This document shows positions 33,576 to 45,128 of a stretch of 64,000 bases of DNA, in pieces. How positions within the stretch are numbered: the stretch's first letter is position 1; every line of letters begins with the position of its first letter. Position numbers and translations under genes: made by a program. The notes beneath the pieces were generated by a model. The model ran no database searches and had not been told where the DNA came from. It saw only the letters and a list, made by a program, of their open reading frames with translations. Source of the DNA: Dactylorhiza incarnata (taxonomy: Eukaryota > Streptophyta > Magnoliopsida > Asparagales > Orchidaceae); NCBI GenBank assembly GCA_033032865.1, contig JAWHQI010000049.1, forward strand, positions 8,667,001 through 8,731,000. The letters run 5' to 3'.

Positions 33576-33762
33576 GGTCACAAGAAATAAATAAAGCGCC
33601 CATGTATTTAGGCCCATAAAGCCTCTCTTCTCTAGCTCCTCCTTTAGTCCCACATCTTGAGTTTGTATTTAGCTCTCTCTCTGAGGCCTATTGTATAATG
33701 TATGTGGAGGACATGATTACGAGAATAATAAATATTGACCCCTTTTATTATCAATTTCTACA
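33576..33762 (+). repeat. 3' LTR of the copia element
   Basis: It matches the 5' LTR from ACAAGAAATAAATAAA to ATTTCTACA. The first base pair is changed (GG for TG). The ATAAT target copy follows. Confidence 0.85.
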
Positions 33763-34020
33763 ATAATGAAAACAACTCACCTTCTCTCCCTTATATAGGC
33801 CAGAGTGGGCATACATTAAATCACGAAAATGCCACTAGAGCTATATAGACTCATATGGTGATGCATGGCTGGACCGGAGAGTTGTCTTTGTATCAACACA
33901 ACCCTTCTGTAAATAGAACTTTCCCTCAAGGTCGAGGTCCGTAGTGGTCATCAATGAGCGTCAGAGAATCCAAGTCAGCTAAGTCAGGATCGTCGTCCGA
34001 TTGGATGATTGGAGGAGGCA

Positions 34021-34234
34021 CTGGAAGCGAAGATGACGCTAAGAGAAGCGATGAAGTGGGATGATTACTCGAGGGGGACGATCCAGGAGGGGGGTGGTAT
34101 AGGAGGTGCATGGAAGATGAAGAGAGGCGCGAGAAAGGCAAGACATCAACCTTGAGGGAGCTGGAAGCGAAGCTGACGCGAAGAGAAGCGCTGGAGTGGG
34201 ATGATTCCTGGAGGGGGACGATCCAGGAGGGGGA
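34021..34234. repeat. Direct repeat of about 74 bp, 140 bp apart
   Basis: CTGGAAGCGAAGATGACGC at 34021 recurs with few changes at 34161. Both continue to GAGGGGGACGATCCAGGAGG. Confidence 0.85.
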
Positions 34235-34236
34235 TT

Positions 34237-35880
34237 GATGGGGATCGCGACACACATCGGCCTACACGACGATCAGAGCCGTCCATTTTATGCGGATCGA
34301 CGATCCGAGTTTTTTTAGTTATTTTTCTGTATTTTTTTTAATTTTATTTCATGTATTTTGAGGGCTTCATGGTCTGAGAATCATGACCGTCCATGATAAC
34401 TCCGTAGTCTATAAATAGGGATGAATGACTCATTTTGAAGGAAAAAAGTTGAGTGAAAGAAGCCTCTACTTTTGATCACCCGGCGCCGAAGTCGGATCCC
34501 AAGGTCCGAAGCTTGGATTTATCCCGTCCCCTCCCCTCCCCTTGGCCGTCCACCACTTTCCCTCCACCACCATTTTCCAGCAGCCTTCCCTCCTCCTCCA
34601 CTCCCTTGCCGTGTAACCACTACACCTTCATCCCCACCCCCCTTGGCCGACCACCCCTTGCTCCCCTCTACCTAGGTCGGCCACTCTCCACCACCCTCCC
34701 CTCCATATTATTCCATTATTCAGTTTCCGACGATCACCGGAAAAGTTTTCCGGTCGCCCGCTACCACCACCACCATCTTCATCATTTTCCTTTTCATTTC
34801 GTTTTCCGGCGATCGCCTGAAGCCACCTCCGGCGACCCTCACCGGAACCACCTCCAGCGACCCTCACCGGAACCACCTCCGGCGACTACCTCCGACAACC
34901 ACCCCCACTATCCCTCAACCACCATAACTACCTCCCACTAACCCCACTACCCCATTATCTCCACCTTCCTAAAATTTAGGCCCACTACCTCCTAAAAATA
35001 CTCCCATCACTCATTCCCCACTCTTCACATAAATCCCTCCATAACCCCCATTTTTAGTATTTGGACAGCCGTATCCCCACTAAAACAACTGCTCCCTCCA
35101 TCTCCTAGATACCAGGCACTGCTTCCACCACCCACAAATCTACGTTCTTCATTCCAGTAACTGGTCCAACCTCTCTTGTTCCCTCCAGGTCCATCCTAAG
35201 GCCGTATGCCTCCTATTCTGCCTGAATTTCACTCCAAAACAACCTCTGGAATTAAAATTCTCAGATCTGGAAATTCATCCTTTTCCCCTCAAATTCCCCT
35301 CCGATTCTTACAAACCTCATTCCTCATCCTCTCCTCCACCATCCACTCAACCCCCATACAACCTACAAAATTCCAACTCCCAGGCAGTCCAAACGCCACC
35401 CAGTCCTTCTCAACTCATACCCTCACCATCATGCTCACAGAAATTCCATTTCAGCACTCACACCGCCACGTACAGCCCTCCAAAGCTTCTTCGACAATCC
35501 ATATTCAACTCCAGCCACTGTAAACCTCAGGTTTCCCCACTTTCCTGCAGCCAACCACTAATTCCAGCTTTGATCTGTGCTGTCCATCAGCCTTCAACAC
35601 CATTGGGAGTTCAGAATTCAGTGCCTACTTCGGTTTCATGCCCTCTACTCCTTAGTTGTGTAAGTTTCAAGTTGGTTGTCATATATTTTATGTTGAAATG
35701 TTTGTGAATTTCCTACTCAAAGAATAGTTGTTTGTAATCGTTATTCCTATTTTCTAGTCATTTGATTTTCTAGCACTATCGCATATTTACAACGTCATGT
35801 GTTTCCAAATTTGAAATCTTTTAATTTTGATGGCAAATCAAGTTCATATTAATTTATAAATATAAATGATTGCAAGTAAA
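34237..35880 (+). other. C-rich unclassified segment with a promoter-like TATA box
   Basis: TCTATAAATAGGGATG near 34397 looks like an LTR core promoter. It is followed by about 1 kb of CCACC/CCTCC-rich non-coding DNA and then AT-rich DNA from 35650. A similar C-rich-to-AT-rich order occurs at 57613-58390, so both may be LTR remnants of one family. I found no clear termini or target duplication. Confidence 0.35.
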
Positions 35881-36248
35881 CAATATCGTTGGGTCTCATT
35901 TAGTAGCATGTGAGAGTTTACCCATTATTTCCCCGTGATATAGCACCGTCCTGCGTCAGGGATGGTCTAGGATGCGCGGGGAAGACGAGACCGACGACGA
36001 TTAGGCTGTCCGAGCTCGCAGAGAGCGCGTGCCAGATCAGCAACACGTACTGCTGGCATTGTGCGGAGGGCGAGGCGAGACGAGCACAAGCGAGAGAGGA
36101 TGCACGGGCTTGAAGTTGCAGCTTCAATCGACGGAAGAAGAGGAGAGCGAGCGACGATGGCTTCTGTGAATAGTGGAAGAGATCCAAATATGGTTCACGA
36201 GGGAACCCTAAGTGAGCAGAAGGTCAGACCAGTTGATTTTTCCAGCTA

Positions 36249-36518
36249 TCGTCAAACAAACCTTTAATAACAATGAGAGATACAAAATATCGACGTATGC
36301 TCGATACCCACTCTTGTGGGCAAAATCCCTCTACAAGTCGTCTCTCCTGTGAGGTCCTAAACAAGACAGTGTTCGAAGATAATGAAAATAACTCACCTTT
36401 ACTCCCTTATATAGCGGGAGTAAGCATACATTAAATGACGAAAATGCCACTATGGCTATATACTCATAGTGGGACGCGTGGTTGGCCCGGGGAATCATCT
36501 TCGTATTACGTAATAACA
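36249..36518 (-). repeat. 5' LTR of the non-autonomous element
   Basis: This 270-bp copy runs from TCGTCAAACAAACC to TACGTAATAACA, with the usual TG start changed to TC. It is the partner of the split LTR at 29260-33898. TGACTAT follows at 36519. Confidence 0.7.
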
Positions 36519-38116
36519 TGACTATGATATGTTGGCTTTTTGGGAAGCTAACCTTGTCATTGGTTTTAAAAACAAGGTTTGAGTTATATTTAGTCCATTA
36601 AAGGTTACTGTTTATGATCATTCTGCCTTGATACTCTCTCAGTTTTTTCTGTCTTTGCCTTCTTCTTCCTACTGGAAACTAACGATTTTGTCTTTTCTCA
36701 CTAAATCTGTGATTCCTTCCCTATTAAAGGTTACCTCACCTTTTGTTCTTGGAAATTTGACACTGGTCGACACTTCCCCTTTGCAACATAGGTAGATCTT
36801 TGATTTGAGTTTGCGCATTTCGCCTTAAAATTAATGGAAGCTCTGTAAATTTTTATATGGAGCCCAACTCCAGTGTGTTTTGCCAATTCTGTTCAAAATT
36901 CTATCCTTATAATGGTAAATAGTAGATGGCCAAAAATACCAATGACCCCAAGGGCAAAGAAAAATGAATGCGAGTTTTTGTTTCTTTTGGTAATGCTTTA
37001 TTTCCTCCTTGGGTTAATTTCACTATGAAATATTTGATATAAAGTGTTACGGTCCTACTTATTGAAAACCACCACAATTTAGACTTTTCATTTCATTCCA
37101 TTTTAAGTATCATCAGAGGCACACGATTAGAACATTTAGCATGCATTAAATAAATATCATATCATAACAGAGTACTACAAGAAAAGTGTTGGACAAAAAA
37201 GATCATTTGCATTAACATTCTTTTTCATGTTCATAAAGCCCTATGCATGATACAGAAAAGTTAGGGCTTTCAAAAAGGAAATACAACAACTACAACACAC
37301 TATCCAACATCTAATAAATATACATCACACATAGATGCGACTATCTTCATAAACTAAAACTTGAAGCTCTTATGAGGGCAGTCTGGATCATTTCAGCTTT
37401 CCCTATGCGTATCCAGTATCTCGATTACATCTAGAGTCACCTCCACCCAAAGGAGGTACTTCTTTTCTATTTGTAGTTTCGTCCTCTCATTGACGTCGGG
37501 GACCACAATGTTCTTTGCCTATATTAATTTAATTATCTAAATAATTAGTCAATAACTAAGCGAATTCTTACATTCTCTACAAAATTATTAACAACAATTT
37601 ATAATAAAGAAAGTACATCAAGTTTTTTTAAGTATTATAAGTTCGATTTCTTGTATCATCATTTATTATTCATTATATGCATTTCATCATTCATTGTATC
37701 ATCATTCATCGGGCACATTTACCATTCCTTCTATTTTCATTCATTGCGTGCATTTAATCATTCCTCGTATTTTTAGCTTCTTTCATTTGGGCAATGTTAA
37801 GAATAAATTCATCATTCATTCATTCATTACGTGCCTTTTTTTTAACATGCTCACATTCTTTCAGATTTAGGGTTATCATCTCGCCTGGTGTCCAACTGGG
37901 ACTCCTGAATCTAATAACATTCATAATGAAAGGACATTCACACCCACCTCCACGAGTTGAGTTAACTCTTAACAAAGCCCTATCAACGATGCTTCATTAA
38001 TATTATTTTCATTTTAGTCATTCATTCATTTCCAGGTTTTGCATTTTAGTCATTTAAGGATGTTACATTGTCGTTTTAGTTCTCTTTAGAGTTTTAATGT
38101 TTGTCCTTTATCATGG
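36519..38116. other. Intron or old repeat DNA, nothing recognisable
   Basis: AT-rich DNA without a recognised domain. ATTCATTCATTC-type runs occur at 37670-37830. A short minus-strand open stretch (about 37385-37515) encodes EKKYLLWVEVTLDVIEIL, which looks protein-like but matches nothing I know. Confidence 0.4.
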
Positions 38117-38967
38117 CTAAGTGAAGTATCTAGTTGCCAATCACCTAGAGGAGGGTGAATAGGTGATAACTGCGTCTTTTGCGGAATTAAAGAACTTAAT
38201 AAAATAGAACGCACATCAAGCAAATCACAATCACAGATAACACAGAAATTTATAGTTGTTCCCCGTTCTTGGGTACTCCACTTGCCGACCTCGTCAATCT
38301 AGCACCACGGCTAGACTAGACTACTTCACTAAAACTCGAATCAAGAAAGATCCTACAATCTCGGAGTCAACACTCCTACAACCTCGGAGACAAATCTCCT
38401 GCAAACTCAGAGAGAAACTCTCTCTTACAACTCGGAGAATAACCTCTCCTACAACTCGGAGAAAACTTCTCCTACAAACAAATGTAATAAAGAATTGATA
38501 CAAGTTTATCAATACATAACCATATCTGAAAGGCCTTGAGATCTTCTTCCTTCTTGAGGCTTGAGAAACTTTGACTTATTGTCGATGAGGAAGAACAACA
38601 AAACTCAGATCTGACCTTCTATGATTCGATTTGATCTAATAGAAACTGTAGATGAAGGAGCAGTGATCAATCGAACCTTCACATCAACTGGAGATGACTG
38701 ATTTAGAACAGCTGATCGATCTCCAGCTTTTTGACAAGGAGGCGGCACTTTCTCGTGTTTCTTGGAACGACAGGAGAAATTAGGGTTGATCAGGAAGAGT
38801 AATGAATTCTTTTTTGGAACTTAAGAACGAGTGTCTTTTATAATAAAAGACTTAACGACATCAGTTAAGGTAGAATGAACCTTAAACGAAATCAAAAGAG
38901 CCGTCTGAAAAGACAGTGATTTAACGTCCCGTCAAAAAGAATTGAAAAATGATTTCAGGATATGAAT

Positions 38968-39320
38968 AGATTTCTCGAGAACAAAAAGAGATTTCGAGAA
39001 AACAGAATTCAGAACAAAGGATTTAATCTCTCGAGAACAAAAGAGCTTCTCGAGAAAAGAATTAAACATCAGAGAACACAGAATTCAAAAGAAGGAATTA
39101 ACTTCTCGGGAACAAAGAACTTCTCGAGAAAATAAATTCAGAACAAAACAATTAATTTCTCGAGAGCAAAGGATTTCTCGAGAAATAAATAGGCTTTGGC
39201 TTCAAGAAGAACATAGAAGGATTTTACAGGAGAGAGAAAAACTTCTCGAGAAATATAAAGACTTCTCGAGAAAAGAATTGGAGAAAGAAAAACAGCATAG
39301 AGTCAATTTCTCGGCCTGAG
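38968..39320. repeat. TTCTCGAGAA palindrome array in the solo LTR
   Basis: About ten copies of TTCTCGAGAA or close variants lie 20-60 bp apart, separated by A-rich spacers. Each core is a perfect 10-bp palindrome containing CTCGAG. Confidence 0.9.
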
Positions 39321-39334
39321 AAGAAAATTCTTCG

Positions 39335-39745
39335 AACTGAGCTCGACGAACTCATTTTAGTTATCAGAAAACATAGAAGCTTCACAAAGCTGAGATCGAC
39401 AAAAGTACTTAGGTTCATCGAACGGAACTTCTGAAGAACAGCGGTCGGCGAAATTATTTCTGTTCGTCGAACGGAGATCGACGAACGCGATCGACGAAAA
39501 CAACTTTAACTTAGGCGAACCGGCGGCCGACGAAAACTTCTTCTGTTCGTCGATCGGAGATCGACGAACGCGGTCGACGAACTCCTTACAGCAAAATCGA
39601 GGTCGACGAAGTTCATTCAGTTCTTCGAACTGAGATCGACGAACGCGGAACTGAGATTTCCAGTAAAACTGAACATCGAACAGAGCTCAACGAAAATGCT
39701 TCCGTTTGTCGAACTGAGATCGACGAACTCATCTAAATTCGTCGA
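39335..39745. repeat. TCGACGAA repeat array in the solo LTR
   Basis: Roughly a dozen copies of GATCGACGAA alternate with its inverse TTCGTCGAAC, so that many neighbouring pairs could fold into hairpins. It follows directly on the TTCTCGAGAA array. Confidence 0.85.
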
Positions 39746-40103
39746 ACGCAGAATTACTTAGAAAAAAAATCTGTTTCTTTCTTGAACACAGAACAACAAC
39801 ACCTCCCTTTAGCTCTTTCTTTGTGTTTGAATAAAAAGTACATCCCAATAGAGAGATTTCACATGAATCAACACCTTGGTCCATACAATGAGGAATTACA
39901 TTGCATATGCCTGTGTTTGATGACCCATTGAAACCTGACATTGGTTTGTACTTAGCCATTTAAAAACCTGCAAACACATTACTAGAGAGCAACATCAAAT
40001 ACACACTCAATTCAACTTAGTTCAAGAGGACTTTTTCAAATCAAGGTAATTATGGATACAATTCCAACACTAAGCATATAAATATGAAAAATATAAGTAT
40101 TCA

Positions 40104-41820
40104 CGAAAGATAAGGGTTGTTATCTAATCACTTAGGGGGGGGGGTGAATAGGTGTTTTAAGATTTTTATGCTTTCTTTTTAAGTATCTACTTTTATGCAT
40201 AACAAAACAACAAAGAAGCACAATCCACAACACAGCACACCAAGATGTATAGTGGTTCCCCAATTATGGGTATATCCACTTTCCCCTTCACCTATCTAGC
40301 AGAGTGCTAGCTTAGGCCAACTCCAAATTTCTCAGATCAAATGATCTTACACTCAGAGTCCTTGACTCCTACAACTCAGGAACAACAGTCCCCTACCTCA
40401 GACCTTTAACACAAGTTCCTACAACTCAGATCTCAAAATACAAGATCCTACACTCAAGCCAAAAGCCGCCCTACCTCAATCACTCCAACAAGAGATCTAC
40501 ACTCAGATCTTTTCAAAGATCCTACCTCAGATCACAATGATCCTATAACTCAGATTTCCACTGGAATCCTACAACAAACTCAGATCCAAAAAGGATCCTA
40601 CAATTACAAAGAGTTTATAAATATTCTGACTCAACGAACAAAACTTTAGTCTTCAATAGAAGCACTGTGAAAGCTTCTTCTTCCTTAATCAGTCCTTGAA
40701 TGTATCAACTTGAAATGGATTTGGCTGGATCAAGAAGACTTACTCAAGAGAGAAATGTTCTTCAATAAAAGAATAGTTCTGTTGAGCCTTGAAAGAAATC
40801 TCTTAGGATTGCAATGACTGTAGACTGGACGGAATTCTATAGCTTGATTACTGCAAAATGCTTGCATAAGAAATCTTTCTTAGTGTATGCACGCGTGCCT
40901 TCTTTGTAAATGTATGTATATGCATCTCTTGTTCATTTTTCATATCCCTTTATATAGAAGACTGGATCGGCAGTGGCCTTGCTTCTAAAAAGGAATGCTT
41001 CAACGACTAGAAATTTTCCCTAAGGAAAATCCTTTAAATGATAGCAATCTGAAATCAATGAGTATAATCTATTTCCTCTTAAAACACCTTGATTATTGCA
41101 GCAGATAGCGGAATTCAAATCAATTTGAATGACTGCGCAATTTGTGGCTTTATTTCAGCATAGGGCTGTTAGAACACGCTTCGGGCCGATAAAATAGTTT
41201 ATGCAGTCGATATAATCTTTCAGCACTTGTAGTCGATAAAATCCTTTAACACTTATAGTCATGATGTAGTCGACAATCTCCATCTTATAAGCATAACCTG
41301 ATGCAATCAATACTTGAGCAATCAATCCTGGAAAGATACTTCTGTCACAGTCTGGATGATGCAATCGATAAATCAGGTAGTCTTCCAGCCGATGCAGTCG
41401 ATAAATTACTTAACTGTCCAGTCGATGCAATCGACAAATGACTTAGCTTCCAGTCGATATTTTCTTTAGTCATTCAGTTGATACAGTCGATATTTTCTTT
41501 AGTCATTCAGTTGATACAGTCGACATTGAACTTATACTAAACTTTGCTTCTCCCTTTAATTTCTTTTATCCATGCTGCTTTTCCTCATGATAATGACATG
41601 TCTAATATAAGATTAGATCATAGGTCAACATGAGTTTTGTACCTTGATGGATTACAAAGGCAAAACCCTGTTTTGGTGTCCATAAGCTTAACATTATATT
41701 AGCCAAACATTTCTGTTGTACCTGTCACATCAAAACTCATACAAGCATCAACTACAAGATGCTTATTGCCATCTTAAGGCCTTCTTCAAATCAGGAATCT
41801 TGTGGACAATATTTCTAACA
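40104..41820 (-). repeat. 3' LTR of the internally deleted element
   Basis: It starts CGAAAGATAAGGG (TG changed to CG) and ends ATTTCTAACA, next to a minus-strand purine tract (AAATAGGGAAAAT). It contains runs of CCTACAACTCAGAT-type repeats (40340-40600) and CAGTCGATA repeats (41150-41530). Confidence 0.75.
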
Positions 41821-42049
41821 ATTTTCCCTATTTGAAGAAGTCAGAACCTCATATGAGAATAGACATATAAACATAAAAATTATAACAAGATAGAAATACT
41901 TAGATAGCAAGAGCATTCCAGATTATATATATAAATATGTTCAGACATTATAGAGTTCAACTATAAGATAAATAAGTGCAATTCCAACAAAAGTTTAAAG
42001 CAAGCTCTAAGGTTTTCAGCTCTCTCCATCAGCAAAAAGGATCTTTTCA

Positions 42050-43284
42050 AAGAGTTTAAAGATCCGACTCGGATCTTTTCAAAGATCCTACAACTCAGAT
42101 TCCAAAAAGGATCCTACTGGAATCCTACAACAAACTCAGATCCAAAAAGGATCCTACAATTACAAAGAGTTTATAGATATTCTGACTCAACCAACAAAAC
42201 TTCAGTCTTCAATAGAAGCACTGTGAAAGCTTCTTCTTCCTTAATCAGTCTTTGAATGTATCAGCTTGAAATGGATTTGGCTGGATCAAGAAGACTTAAT
42301 CAAGAGAGAAATGTTCTTCAATAAAAGAATAGGTCTGTTGAGCCTTGGAAGAAATCTCTCAGGATTGCAGTGACTGTAGACTGGATAGAATTCTATAGCT
42401 TGATCACTGCAAAATGCTTGCACAAGAAATCTTTCTTAGTGTATGAACGTGTCTTTTTTGTAAATGTATGTATATGTATCTCTTATTCATTTTTCATATC
42501 CCTTTATATCGAAGACTGGATCGGCAGGGGCCTTGCTTCTAAAAAAGAATGTTTCAACGACTAGAAATTTTCCCCAAGGAAAGTCCTTTAAATGATAGCA
42601 ATCTGAAATCAATGAGTATAATCCATTTCCTCTTAAAACACCTTGATTATTGCAGCAGAAAGAGGAATTCAAATTAGTTTGAATGACTGCGCAATTTGTG
42701 GTTTGATTTTAGCATAGGGTCGTTAGAACACGCTTCAGGCCGATAAAATAGTTTATGCAGTTGATATAATCTTTCAGCACTTGTAGTCGATAAAATCCTT
42801 CAGTACTTATAGTCATGATGCAGTCAGCAATCTCCATCTTAAAGCATAACCTGATGCAATCCATACTTGAGCAATCAATCCTGGAAAGATACTTCTGTCA
42901 TAGTCTGGATGATGCAGTCGATAAATCAGGTAGTCTTCCAGTCAATGCAGTCGATATTTTCCTTAGTCATTCAGTCGATACAATCGACATTTGACTTAAA
43001 CTAAACTTTGCTTCTCCCTTTAATTTCTTTTATCCATGCTGCTTTTCCTCATGATAATGACATGTCTAATATATGATTAGATCATATGTCAACATGAGTT
43101 TTGCACCTTGAGGGATTACAAGGGCAAAACCCTTTTTGGGTGACCATAAGCCTAACATTATATTAGCCAAGCATTTCTGTTGTACCTGTCACATCAAAAC
43201 TCATACAAACATCAAATACAAGATATTTATTGTCATCCTAAGGCCTTCTTCAAATCAGGAATCTTGTGGACAATATTCCCAACA
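42050..43284 (-). repeat. 5' LTR of the internally deleted element, inner end missing
   Basis: It is homologous to about 40510-41820, at an offset of about 1.5 kb, and ends CCCAACA at 43284. The part equivalent to 40104-40500 is absent. Confidence 0.8.
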
Positions 43285-43289
43285 ATTCA

Positions 43290-44698
43290 TAATCAATAGA
43301 AAAGTACAAAAATAAGAACTCACTCCAATCTTTTCATTTCCATTGTCCTTGCGGTGATCACTATCCCTTCTTCCACGGGACACAATGTCCTACACAATTT
43401 ATTACGTATCAGAATTTAAAACATCTTACATTCAGTTTTCCAATTTCTTTCCACTTACGTGCGGTTTACATTTGCGCGGGTTTTAAATCCCCAATGTCTT
43501 TAAGAGGGTAGATATTCAACTCCTACATACTAATGTGCTCACGTCGAGAGATTTGCGACATTATTTCTCGTGTTACAAATGTTGCTTCCACATTTTCTTT
43601 TACCGATACATCAATGACCTTAAGTCAGCCCTCTTCCAACTCCTCCTACGGTCGCACTAATAGGAATTTGCCCAATGGAAGACAATTAAGTTCATGCACT
43701 ACAATTCCCCTTCCTCTTTCCGCCCTCTTTAATTAATCAGGCGCTAAGACATGCCCAAACTTTCAATTAATTGCACCAGTCATTCCTTTTTTTTGTTTTC
43801 ATGTTCAACCTAAGCCGAAAATAAATCGACGCCTTCAAATTAAATCGCAAGCCAGCTGCCCACTGCCTCTTAAAGCCTCTACGTAAGTTGGCTTGACCTA
43901 ATTCCTCAAAATTAGCACTATGTCACCTACAAGTTGGCTGCCCTTCCACTAAATTGCCACTTTTTGGATGGAATACGCATACGTCGCATAACAACCCTTC
44001 TCCATCCTCCGTCCTACATCATAATGAGAAAAGTTTGCAATTCTTTCCTTAGGGTTTTCTGTTTTTGGGCGAATTTATGAAATGAAAGGAGTATTGACAT
44101 CGAAATTCATTTCAGAAACTTTATTTAGTCTTTTGCATGGAAAGGAAATGAGAAATCCAAGAAAATTCAAATTAGGGTTTTTTGCACTAAGCAATCCAAG
44201 CAAAATCTTCACATAGGAATGAAAAATGAGTTGAGAGGGAGAGATTACCTTGCTATTGAAGGAAGAATTGTGAATATCGGAGTTGTTTTGGACCTTCGGC
44301 GTGGAGCGGCGTGCGTCGACAGTGAAGGGAGACGGGGAGCGCATCAACGAGAAAATGAGGAAAGGCCCGGTCTTTTCCCTTTTTATCATGACCCAGCCGA
44401 AGCAAGTCGTGGCACGTAGCTAATTCCACACGTGAGTCACGCTCGTGGACCGACTCCTTCACTTATCCTTGGTCGGTCCAACCCAGCCAGCCCCTTTGTG
44501 TAATATCATTGGTATGAAATCTTAAGTGTACATTAAATTAACCTTATTTCATTACAATTTCAACCCTAATCACTTACGTATCTCAAATTTCGTTACGACC
44601 CTACAAATACGTACTAAATATTACGTCGTTACATTGATTTTACGTCGTTATTTTGACGTGCACGTTAATTAGTTTAAAATAATTTATTAATTAATACC
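43290..44698. other. Unassigned DNA, possible minus-strand coding remnants
   Basis: No known domain. A short minus-strand stretch (about 43527-43622) reads KVIDVSVKENVEATFVTREI and looks protein-like. A 104-codon minus frame at 44075-44389 has no recognisable motif. These could be pieces of an old element or gene, or chance. Confidence 0.3.
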
Positions 44699-45128
44699 TG
44701 TTGATGTTGTCGGCGTCACATAAAGGCCTTGAGTTGACGGAGGTGGAGATACTACGGAGCCTTGACCGCGGCTGCCTATGCGGGGCGTGCTCGAGAGTGA
44801 GCTTCCAAGATCTCTTTTAGGGTTTAGGAAAATAGACTTTCTTCATTCATACCAATACAAGACCCACTTTGTCCTTTAAATAAGACTTACAATCGACATC
44901 AAAAGGAAAGAACATGAAAGGAAATAACGACAGACTTGGACATGCGACTAAGAAGGACATCTCATAACGACACAACATTGCCCTATTAGGACGCAAGTCT
45001 TATGACATAATAAATGCATATTAGGAAATAATTAATACTAAATAACACCATAAAAGGACTCGTAACATCTCTCCCGCCTTGCAAAACGAGCTTGTCCGCA
45101 AGCTCGAGGGAGATCAATGGTGTTCACG

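Larger units (their letters stand above)
29390..33762 (+). mobile_element. Ty1/copia element, full length but decayed, ATAAT target duplication
   Basis: LTRs are 29390-29587 and 33576-33762. The primer site TGGTATCAGGGCC follows the 5' LTR, and degenerate pol lies between. ATAAT flanks both ends (29385-29389 and 33763-33767), and the flanks join to match the other LTR of the host element near 36390. It is therefore the original insertion from which the LTR and leader copies in units 1 and 2 were duplicated. Confidence 0.88.
29260..36518 (-). mobile_element. Non-autonomous LTR element, interrupted by a copia element
   Basis: Two related LTRs of about 260-270 bp bound it: 29260-29389 plus 33768-33898 (split by the copia insertion), and 36249-36518. 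Shared phrases include TATGCTCGATACCCACT, AAAATGCCACTA and CTCCCTTATATAG. The bases TGACTAT follow the right end (36519) and precede the left end in tandem unit 1 (GACTAT in unit 3), a target duplication. The TATA-like GCTATATAAGGGAG reads on the minus strand. The 2.35-kb interior (33899-36248) has no protein domain, so it resembles a small LARD. Confidence 0.75.
38122..40069 (-). repeat. Solo LTR of a copia (Sirevirus-like) element, CTAAG duplication
   Basis: It runs from TGAAGTATCTAG (38122) to ATTCCAACA (40069), with CTAAG on both sides (38117-38121 and 40070-40074). Near the left end CACCTAGAGGAGGGTGAATAG is the reverse of the C-tract motif found at Sirevirus LTR ends, which sets the orientation as minus. 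No internal sequence or purine tract is attached, so this is a recombined solo LTR. Confidence 0.85.
40104..43284 (-). mobile_element. Internally deleted copia-like element, ATTCA target duplication
   Basis: A complete 3' LTR (40104-41820) is followed on the right by a purine tract, about 230 bp of interior, and an incomplete 5' LTR (about 42050-43284). ATTCA flanks both ends (40099-40103 and 43285-43289). The two LTRs match over about 1.2 kb (for example CCTTCTTCAAATCAGGAATC in both). All coding sequence and the inner end of the 5' LTR are gone in one deletion. GGGTGAATAGGTG near the left end again points to a Sirevirus-like LTR. Confidence 0.8.

Noticed and set aside
34453..34941. Plus-strand 162-codon Pro/Ser/His-rich frame
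   Set aside because: It arises from C-rich repeat sequence and looks like composition rather than a gene.
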